The notes under the pieces were generated by a model. That model did not search any database, was not told the origin of the DNA, and worked only from the letters and a program-made list of their open reading frames with translations. From the NCBI RefSeq assembly GCF_014698835.1, contig NZ_JACJTU010000002.1:1-64000 (forward strand): a DNA stretch of 64,000 nt. Reading direction: 5' to 3'. Origin of the DNA: Nostoc paludosum FACHB-159 (GTDB taxonomy: Bacteria > Cyanobacteriota > Cyanobacteriia > Cyanobacteriales > Nostocaceae). Numbering within the stretch: position 1 is the first letter of the stretch; the number at the start of each line of letters is the position of its first letter. Position numbers and translations under genes: made by a program. Shown here one piece after another: positions 46,475-55,679 of this stretch.

Positions 46475-46858
46475 ATGAGTGAGAGTCCAAACTTTATGAA
46501 AATGAATAATTTAGCAGAATCAGAGGTCGCTAATTTAAAAGTCAATATTTTGCTGGAGACTAAAGAAGATGGTAGTGCGATCGCATCTATTTTAGAACTG
46601 CCACAGTATCATGTTGAAGCAGCAAATCGCGAACAAGCACTCTTGATGCTAGAACAGCTTTTGGTTGAGCGTATGCAAAAAGTTGAAATCATTCCGATGA
46701 AGATTAAAATACCTCAAACTGAGCAATCTCAAAGGCCTTGGATGAAATTTGCAGGGGTATTTAAAGACGATCCAGACTTTGATGCAGTTGGGCAGTATAT
46801 TCAAGAATATCGTCAAGAATTAGATGCTGCGGAAGATGCAACAGATTCTGATAAATAG
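46475..46858 (+). CDS. Putative antitoxin of a PIN-domain pair
   Basis: 127 residues. The N-terminal half (about 18-70: LKVNILLETKEDGSAIASIL, AANREQALLMLEQLL) resembles the small HicB-like alpha/beta fold. The acidic C-terminus (DDPDFDAVGQYIQEYRQELD) is the kind of tail that wraps a PIN toxin. ATG codons at 46475 and, nine residues later, MNNLAESE are both possible. It lies 11 bp before the PIN gene, the standard toxin-antitoxin layout. The role is inferred from the neighbour and the tail. Confidence 0.7.
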   Translation: MSESPNFMKMNNLAESEVANLKVNILLETKEDGSAIASILELPQYHVEAANREQALLMLEQLLVERMQKVEIIPMKIKIPQTEQSQRPWMKFAGVFKDDPDFDAVGQYIQEYRQELDAAEDATDSDK

Positions 46859-46869
46859 AGGCAAGCAAA

Positions 46870-47286
46870 TTGAGTCTTTGGATTCTCGATACTGATAGTG
46901 TTTCTCTTTTCCAAAGAGGAAATTTAGAAATTGCTCGTCGCCTAAACATTATTGACGCTAGGGAAATAGCGATTACAATCGTCACTGTCGAAGAACAACT
47001 TCGGGGACGATTTCAAGTTATTCGACGAGCGGCTGCTAATGATTTAGTTTCGCCTTATGAGAAACTACAGGTAACATTTGATAGTTTGAAAAGCTTCAAT
47101 ATATTAAGATTTACTCCTAAAGCACAAGAGTTATATACGAATTTACTCCATCAAAAGATTAAAGTTGGTCGCCAGGATTTACGGATTGCTGCAATTGCTC
47201 TTTCTGTCGATGGAATTCTGGTCACACGGAACAATCGGGACTTTTCTCAAGTACCTAATTTAGTTTTGGAAAATTGGACTTTATAA
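46870..47286 (+). CDS. PIN-domain (VapC-like) ribonuclease toxin
   Basis: 138 residues from a TTG start. The four acidic positions of the PIN fold are visible: Asp in WILDTDSVSLF, Glu in VTVEEQLRGRF, Asp in KVGRQDLRIAAIAL and the RNNRDF end motif. VapC toxins cleave RNA such as initiator tRNA or 23S rRNA. The gene directly follows its putative antitoxin and is followed by a long hairpin. Catalytic residues look intact, so activity is expected. Confidence 0.85.
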   Translation: MSLWILDTDSVSLFQRGNLEIARRLNIIDAREIAITIVTVEEQLRGRFQVIRRAAANDLVSPYEKLQVTFDSLKSFNILRFTPKAQELYTNLLHQKIKVGRQDLRIAAIALSVDGILVTRNNRDFSQVPNLVLENWTL

Positions 47287-47353
47287 TTTGATTGCTACAG
47301 TTATACTCCTCAAAAGTTCTCTCAATGAGCAAGAAGTTCAGGACAAAATGCAG

Positions 47354-47399
47354 TAATACCAATTCGTAATTACGAATTACGAATTACGAATTGGTATTA
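47354..47399 (+). terminator. 18-bp perfect hairpin after the PIN gene
   Basis: TAATACCAATTCGTAATT (47354-47371) and its exact inverse (47382-47399) flank ACGAATTACG. The whole consists of AATTACG-type units, so it is both a short repeat and a probable terminator stem, though no T run follows directly. Confidence 0.55.
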
Positions 47400-47589
47400 C
47401 TTATTCTCAACTCAATTTTTTATCGGCTTGCACTGCAATTGATTGTAAATTCTAAATTCTGAATTCTTTCTTACTAAATTACTCCTCAAGGAAGCTACAC
47501 TAACATCCTTGGGAAGATGTGGCTAATTAGCAAATCAGTATCCAATATATCAGGGACTAAACAACATCCCTTACAAGGAGACTGGCTCA

Positions 47590-48621
47590 ATGAATTTGCA
47601 GGCGATTTGGAAGTTGTTCCAAGAGACATTTCAGGAATGGAGTGAGGATAAAGCCTCTCGGTTAGCCGCAGCGTTAGCTTATTACACGATTTTTTCTATT
47701 GCACCATTGCTAATTATCGTAATTGCGATCGCCGGTGCAGTATATGGAGAAGAAGCGGCAAGGGGTGAAATTGTTCGACAAATTCAAGGTTTAGTCGGCC
47801 CAGAGGGTGCAGAATTCATCCAAACAGCGATTCAGAATGCTAACAAACCACAGACGGGTGTGATGGCTTCGATTATTAGTGTTGGAGTTTTGCTCTTAGG
47901 TGCTACTGGTTTATTTACCGAATTGCAAGATTCCCTCAACACAATTTGGGAAGTAAAACCGAAACCCGGACGCACTGTAACTAACATGATTCGCCTACGC
48001 TTTCTATCGTTTGCAATGGTGTTAGGTATTGGTTTTTTACTTTTAGTATCTCTGGTAATTAGTGCGGTTTTAGCAGCATTAGCTACTTACTTTAGTAATT
48101 TAATACCAGGGGTTGATTTCCTCTGGCAGATTATCAATTTTATCGTTTCTTTCGCCATCACTACATTCCTGTTCGGACTAATTTTCAAAGTTCTACCAGA
48201 TGTAAAAATTGCTTGGAGTGATGTTTTAATTGGAGCTATGCTCACTTCTTTTTTGTTTTCCATCGGGAGATTTTTATTAGGACAATATTTAGGTAATGGC
48301 AGTTTTGGTTCAACCTATGGTGCTGCCGGTTCACTGGTGGTAATTTTAGCTTGGGTTAATTATGCAGCCCAGATTCTTTTCTTTGGTGCTGAGTTTACCC
48401 AAGTGTATTCCAGAAGGCACGGAAGTGGGATCACACCTACTAAAAATGCCGTACCTCTTAACAATAAAACTTCTACCGATACAGGAACAAATAGCAATAA
48501 TACTGCTCAGAAAAAGCAAAGTAATAACAAACGGTCATTTTCTAAATTAATGAGCCGCTTAATTCGCAATTTTACCAAACCAAAACCCTTGAGATATAAA
48601 AGAAGATCCCAGCATTTTTAG
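47590..48621 (+). CDS. YihY/BrkB-family membrane protein
   Basis: 343 residues with six membrane segments (about 28-50, 85-110, 130-160, 175-200, 210-235 and 245-270). The family hallmark region DKASRLAAALAYYTIFSIAPLL is near the N-terminus. The basic, Asn/Lys-rich tail after 285 is cytoplasmic and disordered. AAGGAG lies before the ATG. The family was once annotated as ribonuclease BN; that annotation is not supported, and its role remains unclear (transport or envelope maintenance). Confidence 0.85.
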   Translation: MNLQAIWKLFQETFQEWSEDKASRLAAALAYYTIFSIAPLLIIVIAIAGAVYGEEAARGEIVRQIQGLVGPEGAEFIQTAIQNANKPQTGVMASIISVGVLLLGATGLFTELQDSLNTIWEVKPKPGRTVTNMIRLRFLSFAMVLGIGFLLLVSLVISAVLAALATYFSNLIPGVDFLWQIINFIVSFAITTFLFGLIFKVLPDVKIAWSDVLIGAMLTSFLFSIGRFLLGQYLGNGSFGSTYGAAGSLVVILAWVNYAAQILFFGAEFTQVYSRRHGSGITPTKNAVPLNNKTSTDTGTNSNNTAQKKQSNNKRSFSKLMSRLIRNFTKPKPLRYKRRSQHF

Positions 48622-48716
48622 TTGTTGAAAAATCAAGGTAATTAGTATGTAATTAATTAATCTGTGAAAGCAAAAAAGCTGTGTAGGCGTAGCCCGTCGT
48701 AGACCTTGCTTCTTCA

Positions 48717-48752
48717 ATATGACAGTAAAATTTCTACTGTCATATTTCTCAT
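48717..48752 (+). terminator. Hairpin downstream of the brkB-like gene
   Basis: ATATGACAGTA (48717-48727) pairs exactly with TACTGTCATAT (48735-48745), followed by TTCTC. It may terminate the upstream gene. The rest of the gap (48622-48977) holds a GGCGTAGCCCGTCGTAG-type dispersed motif and nothing else recognisable. Confidence 0.5.
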
Positions 48753-48977
48753 TCATGAGCAAAAGTAATCTTTTTCTAATACAGCAAATTGCAGTTAGAC
48801 AGATTACACTAAACCATAGTGCATCAACCGGGACTATGAAAGCTTACTCCATCGACTTTTGAGAAAAAATAATTAACGCTTACTCTCAAGGCGATACATT
48901 AATTAGAAAAATACAGCCTATGTAGATTATTTTCGATATTCTCAAAAAGATGAAAATACTATAAAGAGAGAAAATAA

Positions 48978-49535
48978 GTGTTAATGAACAAATTGTTTTT
49001 TATCGATTGGCAAGCAATCTTTGTTCCTAGTATTAGCGTCTCGGAATTGGTTATACGGGGGTCGCTGGTTTACTTAGCGCTGTTCTCGGTGCTGCGTTTG
49101 CTTCCTAGCCGCCAATTAGGAACTTTAGGAATTACAGATTTACTGGTAGTTGTGTTATTTGCTGAAGCTGCCCAAAACGCTATGGCAACTAATTATACGT
49201 CAATTACTGAGGGCGCTATCTTGGTAGGAACTGTGATTTTTTGGAGCTATTTGCTCAACTGGCTAGGCTACAAAATTCCGCAATTTCAACGTTTTATGAA
49301 TCCGCCACCGCTTTTACTGGTTAAAAACGGCCGGATGATTGAGCGGCATTTGCAACGAGAATTAATTACAGAAGAGGAATTGATGAGCAAGTTACGTCAG
49401 CAAGGTGTCGAATTTTTGGCTGATGTAAAATTGGCGTATATGGAAGCTGATGGTAGGATTAGTATCATTACCTCAGACTCAAAGCCTAATTCCATCGCTG
49501 GGCAAAAAGTAGAGTTAAAAAGCGATGTACACTAA
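48978..49535 (+). CDS. YetF/DUF421-family membrane protein
   Basis: 185 residues. Three N-terminal membrane helices (about 18-42, 48-68 and 72-94) are followed by a small soluble domain (about 100-175, with FMNPPPLLLVKNGRMIERHL and LMSKLRQQGVEFLADVKLAY) typical of DUF421/YetF proteins. The start is GTG 48978 or ATG 48984. Family members are widespread and poorly understood. It lies 40 bp before purB, possibly in one transcript. Confidence 0.8.
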   Translation: MLMNKLFFIDWQAIFVPSISVSELVIRGSLVYLALFSVLRLLPSRQLGTLGITDLLVVVLFAEAAQNAMATNYTSITEGAILVGTVIFWSYLLNWLGYKIPQFQRFMNPPPLLLVKNGRMIERHLQRELITEEELMSKLRQQGVEFLADVKLAYMEADGRISIITSDSKPNSIAGQKVELKSDVH

Positions 49536-49575
49536 TTAGACTGTAAAATATAGCCGTTGTATTCTGTGCCAGATT

Positions 49576-50871
49576 GTGATTGAGCGTTATACTCTGCCCG
49601 AAATGGGTAATCTGTGGAGTGAAGCCTATAAGTTAAAAACCTGGCTGCAAGTAGAAATCGCAGTTTGTGAGGCTCAGGCTGAGTTGGGTTACATTCCGTC
49701 TGAGGCTGTTGAAGAAATTAAAGCCAAGGCAGATTTCGATCCAAAGCGAGTGCTAGAAATTGAAGCTGAAGTTCGCCACGATGTAATTGCTTTCTTGACA
49801 AATGTCAATGAATATGTTGGGGATGCCGGACGCTATATTCACCTGGGGTTAACCAGTTCCGATGTACTGGATACAGCTTTAGCACTGCAATTGGTTGCTA
49901 GTTTGGATGTGTTATTGCAACGTGTGGAAGATTTGATTGGTGCGATTCGCCAAAAGGCACAGGAACATCGTCATACAGTGATGATTGGTCGATCGCATGG
50001 TATTCACGCCGAACCGATCACTTTTGGTTTCAAGCTAGCTGGGTGGTTAGCAGAAGTTTTGCGGCACCAAGAACGCCTGAGAATTCTGCGTCAAACCATT
50101 GCCGTGGGTAAGATTTCTGGTGCAGTGGGCACCTATGCCAACGTCGAACCGCGTGTAGAAGCGATCGCTTGCCAAAAACTCGGACTGCAACCCGATACCG
50201 CCTCCACACAAGTAATTTCCCGCGATCGCCACGCCGACTATGTGCAGCAATTAGCGCTATTAGCGGCATCCATCGAACGCTTTGCTGTGGAAATTCGGAA
50301 TCTCCAAAAAACAGACGTTCTAGAAGTCGAAGAATTCTTCGCCAAAGGTCAAAAAGGCTCGTCAGCCATGCCACACAAGCGCAATCCCATCCGCTCAGAA
50401 CGGCTGACGGGAATCGCACGACTTGTGAGAAGCCATGCCGGTGCAGCCTTGGAAAATGTAGCTTTGTGGCACGAACGGGATATTTCCCACAGTTCCGTAG
50501 AACGGGTAATTTTGCCAGATGCTTGCACTTTGACACATTTTATGATTGCAGAAATTACCGACTTAGTGAAAAACCTGCTGGTTTATCCTGAGAACATGGA
50601 ACGAAATCTTAACTGCTACGGCGGTGTTGTCTTCAGCCAAAAAGTGCTACTTGCCTTGATAGACAAGGGATTGAGCCGCGAAGAAGCCTATGCGATCGTT
50701 CAAGGAAGCGCTCACGCCGCTTGGAACAAGCCAGAAGGCAATTTCCAAGACTTAATTAGCAAAGACCCCCGTGTTACCGAAAAATTGTCCCCAGCAGAAT
50801 TAGAGGTGTGTTTCGACCCCCAACAACATCTGCGGCATTTAGAACAAGTTTACCAACGGCTAGGGATTTAA
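49576..50871 (+). CDS. purB: Adenylosuccinate lyase
   Basis: Cleaves SAICAR and adenylosuccinate in purine synthesis. 431 residues. The catalytic signature GSSAMPHKRNPIRSE lies near 262-276. An active-site His region is seen in IHLGLTSSDVLDTALALQL and GRSHGIHAEPITFG. GTG (49576) is chosen because it gives the canonical MIERYTLPEMGNLWSEAYK opening. Length and motifs are standard. Repeat arrays begin directly after the stop. Confidence 0.96.
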   Translation: MIERYTLPEMGNLWSEAYKLKTWLQVEIAVCEAQAELGYIPSEAVEEIKAKADFDPKRVLEIEAEVRHDVIAFLTNVNEYVGDAGRYIHLGLTSSDVLDTALALQLVASLDVLLQRVEDLIGAIRQKAQEHRHTVMIGRSHGIHAEPITFGFKLAGWLAEVLRHQERLRILRQTIAVGKISGAVGTYANVEPRVEAIACQKLGLQPDTASTQVISRDRHADYVQQLALLAASIERFAVEIRNLQKTDVLEVEEFFAKGQKGSSAMPHKRNPIRSERLTGIARLVRSHAGAALENVALWHERDISHSSVERVILPDACTLTHFMIAEITDLVKNLLVYPENMERNLNCYGGVVFSQKVLLALIDKGLSREEAYAIVQGSAHAAWNKPEGNFQDLISKDPRVTEKLSPAELEVCFDPQQHLRHLEQVYQRLGI

Positions 50872-50881
50872 ATTTCATTGG

Positions 50882-51148
50882 GTATGGGGCATGGGGCAAG
50901 CAGGAAGTGTGGGAGGTGTGGGAGGTGTGGGAGGTGTGGGAGGTGTGGGAGGATGGGGAAGCATTAATTCTCTTTCCCCCCACACTCCCCACACTCCCCT
51001 ATCTCCTCATTTCTCCCCACACTCCCCACACTCCCCACACTCCCCTATCTCCTCATTTCCCCCCACACTCCCCACACTCCCCTATCTCCTCATTTCTCCC
51101 CACACTCCCCACACTTCCCCATCTCTCCTCTGCTCCCCACTCCCAAAA
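50882..51148. repeat. Compound tandem array after purB
   Basis: GGGCATG, then GGGAGGTGT units (about 50905-50952), then CTCCCCACA units (about 50978-51135). The latter are organised as about four imperfect copies of a longer unit containing CCCCTATCTCCTCATTTC. The G-rich and C-rich arms are near complementary. It fills the purB to DUF4126 gap. Translations of it are artefacts. Confidence 0.8.
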
Positions 51149-51236
51149 AACACTTTCAATCTGCTGCTGTAATTACTACTAACGGTGGGTAGTATACATA
51201 ACAAATACTTACTTATTTATTTGTGCTGCGAGTGCT

Positions 51237-51791
51237 TTGATGATTGAAATCCTAGCCACACTCTCTGCCTCAGCGGCAGCAGGAATGAGAATAGGCACAC
51301 CTTTACTGATTATTGGGCTGTTGCAGGGTAGTAACCTCTGGTCGCAAGTGCCGATTTTATCTCATATTTCTGAGCCAATATTATTAACCTGCCTCACCAG
51401 TTGGTCGTTAGTTGAATTATTAGCCTCAAAAAAGCTATGGGGACAAAGACTGCTACAAATGATTCAGTTATCAATGTCTCCTCTTGTAGGGGCAATTATG
51501 GGGTTAGCGGTAGCTTCTGCCACAGCAACACCACACTGGCTGATTGGCTTAACTGGCGGTTTGTTAGCTTTGGTACTCCAACTAGTTCAAGTTGGTTGGT
51601 TCTATCGGTTACGCGGCTTACCGTTGTGGGCAGTATTTCTTCAAGATACCTTATGTATTGCTCTAGTACTTTTTGCCTTTGATGCTCCTTGGCAAGGAGG
51701 ATTAATTGCTTTAATTTTGTTGTGGTTTGCAGTTCGTAGCGCCAAGCAGTGGTATGACTGGTATCACAAGGGAGTGGGGCATAGGGCATAA
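51237..51791 (+). CDS. DUF4126-family membrane protein
   Basis: 184 residues, five or so hydrophobic helices. SASAAAGMRIGTPLLIIGLL and LVELLASKKLWGQRLLQM are typical of DUF4126, and LRGLPLWAVFLQDTLCIALV is in the C-terminal half. The family is common in cyanobacteria and of unknown function. The second codon is also Met. The stop is reached inside the edge of the next repeat array (GGGCATA), so the last residues may derive from the repeat. Confidence 0.75.
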   Translation: MMIEILATLSASAAAGMRIGTPLLIIGLLQGSNLWSQVPILSHISEPILLTCLTSWSLVELLASKKLWGQRLLQMIQLSMSPLVGAIMGLAVASATATPHWLIGLTGGLLALVLQLVQVGWFYRLRGLPLWAVFLQDTLCIALVLFAFDAPWQGGLIALILLWFAVRSAKQWYDWYHKGVGHRA

Positions 51792-51907
51792 AGATGAGGG
51801 AGCAGGGAAGGCTCTTGAGGCAGGGGAAAAGGTTAAAGGGAAAAGGAATAAATTTAATCTTTCCCCTTTTCCCCTTACCCTTTTCCCTTTCCCCATGCCC
51901 AATGCCC
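51775..51907. repeat. Mirror repeat array between convergent genes
   Basis: GGGGCATA and GGGAAAAGG units (to about 51850) are followed by CCCCTTTTCCCC/TTACCC units and CCAATGC (about 51862-51906). It could form a bidirectional terminator between the DUF4126 gene and hemH. Confidence 0.65.
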
Positions 51908-51908
51908 T

Positions 51909-53075
51909 TTACTGCAAAATTCCAATCATATGCAATACACCGTGACCGGTAATCAGCTCGATGATTAGAGCAATGAAGCCGAGCATGGCAATGCGACCAT
52001 TCCAGACTTCGGCGCTAGTAGTTAAACCCCACTCCCAACGCTCTTGGGGATACATCTTCACCCTTTTTTTCATTTGGGCTGCTTGCGACAGCTTGAAACT
52101 GGGGTTTTTCAGCGCATCAATTACTAGTTCGGCTAGGGCATTAATAAATACTGGATGGGTGTTGGGAGCAGGTACGCGACGGAAGTTGTGAATTCCTGCT
52201 TCTTCTGCGACTTCTCGATACTCAATATCAATTTCTTGTAGTGTCTCAATGTGTTCTGAGACAAAACTGATGGGCACGACTACCAAATCTTTCACGCCTT
52301 GCGTGCCCAGTTCTTTCAAGGCATCCTCAGTATAAGGCTGTATCCATTCTACTGGGCCGACGCGGCTTTGATAAGCCAAGGTGTGGGTATTGGGTCGATT
52401 GAGGGTCTGCATAATTAAGGCAGTACATTCCTCAATTTCTTGTTGATAGGGGTCGCCTGCTTCTTCAACATAGCTTTTCGGAACGCCGTGAGCGCTGAAG
52501 AAGACATGAACTTCATCTGGGTTGGGAAATTGGTCTAATTCTTGGACTATAAGTTCCGCCATTGCTTGGAGGTAGCCTGGTTGTTTGTACCAGGAAGGAA
52601 TGACGGTGTAATCAATGCGTTGCAGTTTAGGATCTTCTTGCCAAAGCTTTTCTAAAAGCCGGAAGCTGGAACCACTAGTACTGATAGAAAACTGCGGATA
52701 AAGTGGTAAGATTACTAGCTGTTCTACATTATCCTGGGTGAGTTGGGCGATCGCCTCTTCTGTATACGGATGCCAATAACGCATTCCCACATAAATATTA
52801 GCTTCTTGCCCCAAATAACCCAACTGTTCTTTTAGGGCTTCACCTTGGGCTTCTGTGATCCGCCGCAGTGGGGAACCACCACCGATTTGCTTATAATTTT
52901 CTTGAGATGTTCTGGTTCGTCGGGTGGCTATGAACCAAGCTAGGGGTTTTTGCAACCAACGAAACGGTAGGCGAATAATTTCCGGATCGGAAAATAGGTT
53001 GTACAAAAACGGCCCAACATCCTCTAGCTTATCGGGGCCACCGAGATTGAGTAATAAGACGCCTACACGACCCAT
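51909..53075 (-). CDS. hemH: Ferrochelatase with C-terminal chlorophyll-binding-like domain
   Basis: Inserts ferrous iron into protoporphyrin IX. 388 residues. The catalytic core (about 1-320) has [20 protein letters not shown], the active-site His in [19 protein letters not shown], and the C-terminal [20 protein letters not shown] motif. After a short linker the tail (about 345-388: [20 protein letters not shown] and a membrane helix ending in GVLHMIGIL) is the CAB-like segment found in cyanobacterial and plastid type II ferrochelatase. It carries an ExxNxR-type pigment-binding motif and membrane anchoring. Confidence 0.95.
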   Translation of the reverse strand: MGRVGVLLLNLGGPDKLEDVGPFLYNLFSDPEIIRLPFRWLQKPLAWFIATRRTRTSQENYKQIGGGSPLRRITEAQGEALKEQLGYLGQEANIYVGMRYWHPYTEEAIAQLTQDNVEQLVILPLYPQFSISTSGSSFRLLEKLWQEDPKLQRIDYTVIPSWYKQPGYLQAMAELIVQELDQFPNPDEVHVFFSAHGVPKSYVEEAGDPYQQEIEECTALIMQTLNRPNTHTLAYQSRVGPVEWIQPYTEDALKELGTQGVKDLVVVPISFVSEHIETLQEIDIEYREVAEEAGIHNFRRVPAPNTHPVFINALAELVIDALKNPSFKLSQAAQMKKRVKMYPQERWEWGLTTSAEVWNGRIAMLGFIALIIELITGHGVLHMIGILQ

Positions 53076-53169
53076 AGCAGTTACTTTCCCCCGATACTTT
53101 TCAGGTTTTTTACTAATGTTAACAATATATCTTTATTAAATATAAAGCTTAATAGCAAGGAAATATGCA

Positions 53170-53793
53170 ATGGCAACAATTTTAAGAGATTGGAGTTACC
53201 GCTATCAGTGGCTATATGATGGTATTTCTCGTTTAGCAGCCTTAAGTGTAGGTGGTGAAGGTCGTTTTCGACAACTTGCTTTGCAAGGCTTAACAATTGA
53301 CTCAGCTACTCAGGTTTTAGATTTATGTTGCGGCAGTGGCCAAGCAACACAATTTTTGGTAAAACTGTCACAAAATGTAACAGGGCTGGATGCTTCACCG
53401 TTTTCTTTGCAACGGGCACGGCAAAATGTACCGTCAGCTTCCTATGTCCAAGCTTTCGCAGAGGACATGCCATTTGCAGATAATTTGTTTGATGTGGTGC
53501 ATACCAGCGTTGCACTACACGAAATGCAACCCCAGCAATTGCGAAAGATTATTAATGAGGTTTATCGAGTCTTGAAACCAGGAGGGGTATTTACTCTGGT
53601 AGATTTTCACACTCCCACAAATCCAATATTTTGGCCTGGGGTATCGCTATTTTTGTTGTTGTTTGAGACAGAAACAGCTTGGGAATTATTAAAAACTGAT
53701 TTGCCTGGTTTATTAACAGAAACTGGCTTTGAGGTGGATAAGCCAACTTTGTATGCAGGTGGAAGTTTGCAAGTTATACAAGCAAAGAAGTAA
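53170..53793 (+). CDS. Class I SAM-dependent methyltransferase
   Basis: 207 residues. SAM-binding motif I is VLDLCCGSGQATQFL (about residues 44-58), with the acidic residue of motif II in VTGLDASPFSLQRA and a later EVYRVLKPGGVFTLVDFH. The fold resembles UbiE-like small-molecule methyltransferases. The N-terminus (YRYQWLYDGISRLAALSVGG) fits that group. The substrate is unknown. It is divergent from hemH. Confidence 0.85.
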   Translation: MATILRDWSYRYQWLYDGISRLAALSVGGEGRFRQLALQGLTIDSATQVLDLCCGSGQATQFLVKLSQNVTGLDASPFSLQRARQNVPSASYVQAFAEDMPFADNLFDVVHTSVALHEMQPQQLRKIINEVYRVLKPGGVFTLVDFHTPTNPIFWPGVSLFLLLFETETAWELLKTDLPGLLTETGFEVDKPTLYAGGSLQVIQAKK

Positions 53794-53812
53794 AGGATAG
53801 AATTTGATTTCA

Positions 53813-54325
53813 TCAATCAATCTCTGTCACTAGCCATTGCCACTCAGTAACTACAGTCTTGGGTATATTGAGAATCAATGGCTGTCTACTGGAGATGGGC
53901 ACATAAAGTTTGAGCGCATCGGTTGTTGGCAATTTAGCAAGGACATCCGTTAAGTTATATTCGCCTACATTGGGTGCGGGTGCTGTTAGGGCGTATGCGT
54001 CTGATGCACTCAACAATTTTCCTCCTGCTGTTTCAATTAATAGTGGTTGAGGGTGAGCAAGTTCAACAACACCAGGAAAGGCAACCAAGCGCAACCGTAA
54101 ATCTTTGACTGGATTGTTGTAATTTTGTTTGAAGAGTAGCACTTGCCAAGCATATCCAAATTCATCTTTGATAGATACTTGCGAGTGGTAGCGTAAGACA
54201 TTAGGGGAGTCATGATGTTGCCGCAGCAGTGCTTGTGCTGGCTCAACACTCCATCCACATACAGCTAATGCTAGAAGAACTACTAAGGCGCAATGCCAAA
54301 AATATTGTTGCAATTTTCGCTTCAT
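53813..54325 (-). CDS. DUF3122-family exported protein
   Basis: 170 residues from ATG 54325. The signal peptide is hydrophobic (WHCALVVLLALAVCGWSV, with cleavage after AQA). A longer frame from 54364 is open but adds Cys-rich residues before the signal. The mature part (HHDSPNVLRYHSQVSIKDEF onward) matches DUF3122, a small cyanobacterial family of unknown function. It is probably periplasmic or lumenal. Confidence 0.75.
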   Translation of the reverse strand: MKRKLQQYFWHCALVVLLALAVCGWSVEPAQALLRQHHDSPNVLRYHSQVSIKDEFGYAWQVLLFKQNYNNPVKDLRLRLVAFPGVVELAHPQPLLIETAGGKLLSASDAYALTAPAPNVGEYNLTDVLAKLPTTDALKLYVPISSRQPLILNIPKTVVTEWQWLVTEID

Positions 54326-54509
54326 GCAGCACATTTTACAGCAGAATTCATAACTCAGAATCAAGAATGTGGAGGATTTAACTAGTAAATTAAATATTGA
54401 GTAGGGGTTTTAAACCAATTTATTCATCTACCAGCCAGACTCGAATTCATTCTGAATTCTGACTTCTGACTCCTGAATTCTGTTTTGCTACAATTCCTAA
54501 TTTATATTT

Positions 54510-55565
54510 ATGCTAATTCAACTTGAACCCCGTAGTGTCCCGTCAAAAATATGGCAAGTCTTATCGCCTTTGGTTGCACTACTGGCAACGGTGATTTTAG
54601 GATTTGTATTATTTTATTCATTGGGGAAGCCGCCGATCGCAGCTTTGCAAACTTTATTAATTTCGCCTTTAACTAGCTTTTATGGATTGTCAGAATTAAC
54701 TGTCAAAGCAGCACCGATTTTATTAATTGCTGTTGGTTTATCCGTCTGTTTTCAAGGTAAGGTGTGGAATATTGGTGGAGAAGGACAGTTTACTATCGGT
54801 GCGATTTGTGGTGGTGCTGTAGCGTTAGAATTTCCTAGCATTAATAATTATAGTTTATTGCTACTTAGCTTAATAGCTGGTGTGTTGGGTGGTGCGATTT
54901 GGGCAAGTATTTCTGCTTGGCTGAAAGTACGATTTAATACGAACGAAATTCTCACAACTTTAATGTTAAATTATATAGCGATTTCTGTTTTAAACTATTT
55001 AGTAAATGGGGTATTAAAAGACCCCCAAGGATTTAACTTTCCGGAATCTGCACCCTTTAGTGAATTTGCTAGCTTACAACCTTTAATTGCTGGTACGAGA
55101 TTGCATTTGGGTGTAATTTTGGCAGTTGTGGCAGCGGTGTTAATTTGGGGAGTATTGCGACAAACGTTTTTTGGTTTTAGTGTGCGGGTAATTGGTTCTA
55201 GCACTAAGGCTGCGGTATATGCTGGAATAGAGAGCGATCGCATTATTTGGCTAACCCTCCTCATTAGCGGTGGATTAGCAGGTTTAGCTGGTGTTTGCGA
55301 AGTGTTGGGCCCCATTGGCCAACTACGTCTTAGTATTTCCCCTGGTTACGGTTATACTGCTATTATTGCTGCTTTTATCGGTAGATTAAATCCATTGGGT
55401 ATTATTTTATCCAGTTTATTCATAGCACTTTTGTATGTAGGCAGCGAATTAGTACAAATTAAATTGGGACTTCCTTTAGCTTTAGCTGGAATGTTTCAAG
55501 GTATTTTGTTCTTTTTTGTTTTAGCAGCAGATATATTAATTTACAATCGAGTAATAATTAAATGA
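54510..55565 (+). CDS. ABC permease, BMP/nucleoside type (subunit 1)
   Basis: 351 residues, about ten membrane helices, BPD_transp_2-type. The motif region VGLSVCFQGKVWNIGGEGQF and the coupling region EILTTLMLNYIAISVLNYL match the YufP/NupP-like subunit of basic-membrane-protein-type ABC importers, which take up nucleosides, purines or related compounds. The partner permease is at 57260-58186; the ATPase and lipoprotein are not in the window. xdhC and a mocA-like gene downstream suggest a purine substrate. Confidence 0.85.
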   Translation: MLIQLEPRSVPSKIWQVLSPLVALLATVILGFVLFYSLGKPPIAALQTLLISPLTSFYGLSELTVKAAPILLIAVGLSVCFQGKVWNIGGEGQFTIGAICGGAVALEFPSINNYSLLLLSLIAGVLGGAIWASISAWLKVRFNTNEILTTLMLNYIAISVLNYLVNGVLKDPQGFNFPESAPFSEFASLQPLIAGTRLHLGVILAVVAAVLIWGVLRQTFFGFSVRVIGSSTKAAVYAGIESDRIIWLTLLISGGLAGLAGVCEVLGPIGQLRLSISPGYGYTAIIAAFIGRLNPLGIILSSLFIALLYVGSELVQIKLGLPLALAGMFQGILFFFVLAADILIYNRVIIK

Positions 55566-55679
55566 AGACCAATTTACTAGTCTAAATTATGAATTCTCAA
55601 TTCTGACTTGTGAATTAGTTAAAAACTGATTAATCAGCACTATTTAGCTACAATCAATCCAAGCTTAAAAAATCTTGGT

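Noticed and set aside
50882..51148. CRISPR array
   Set aside because: The units are 7-9 bp direct repeats without unique spacers, and no cas genes are nearby.
50808..51182. Proline- and histidine-rich open frames after purB
   Set aside because: Products of the compound tandem array, open in several frames at once.
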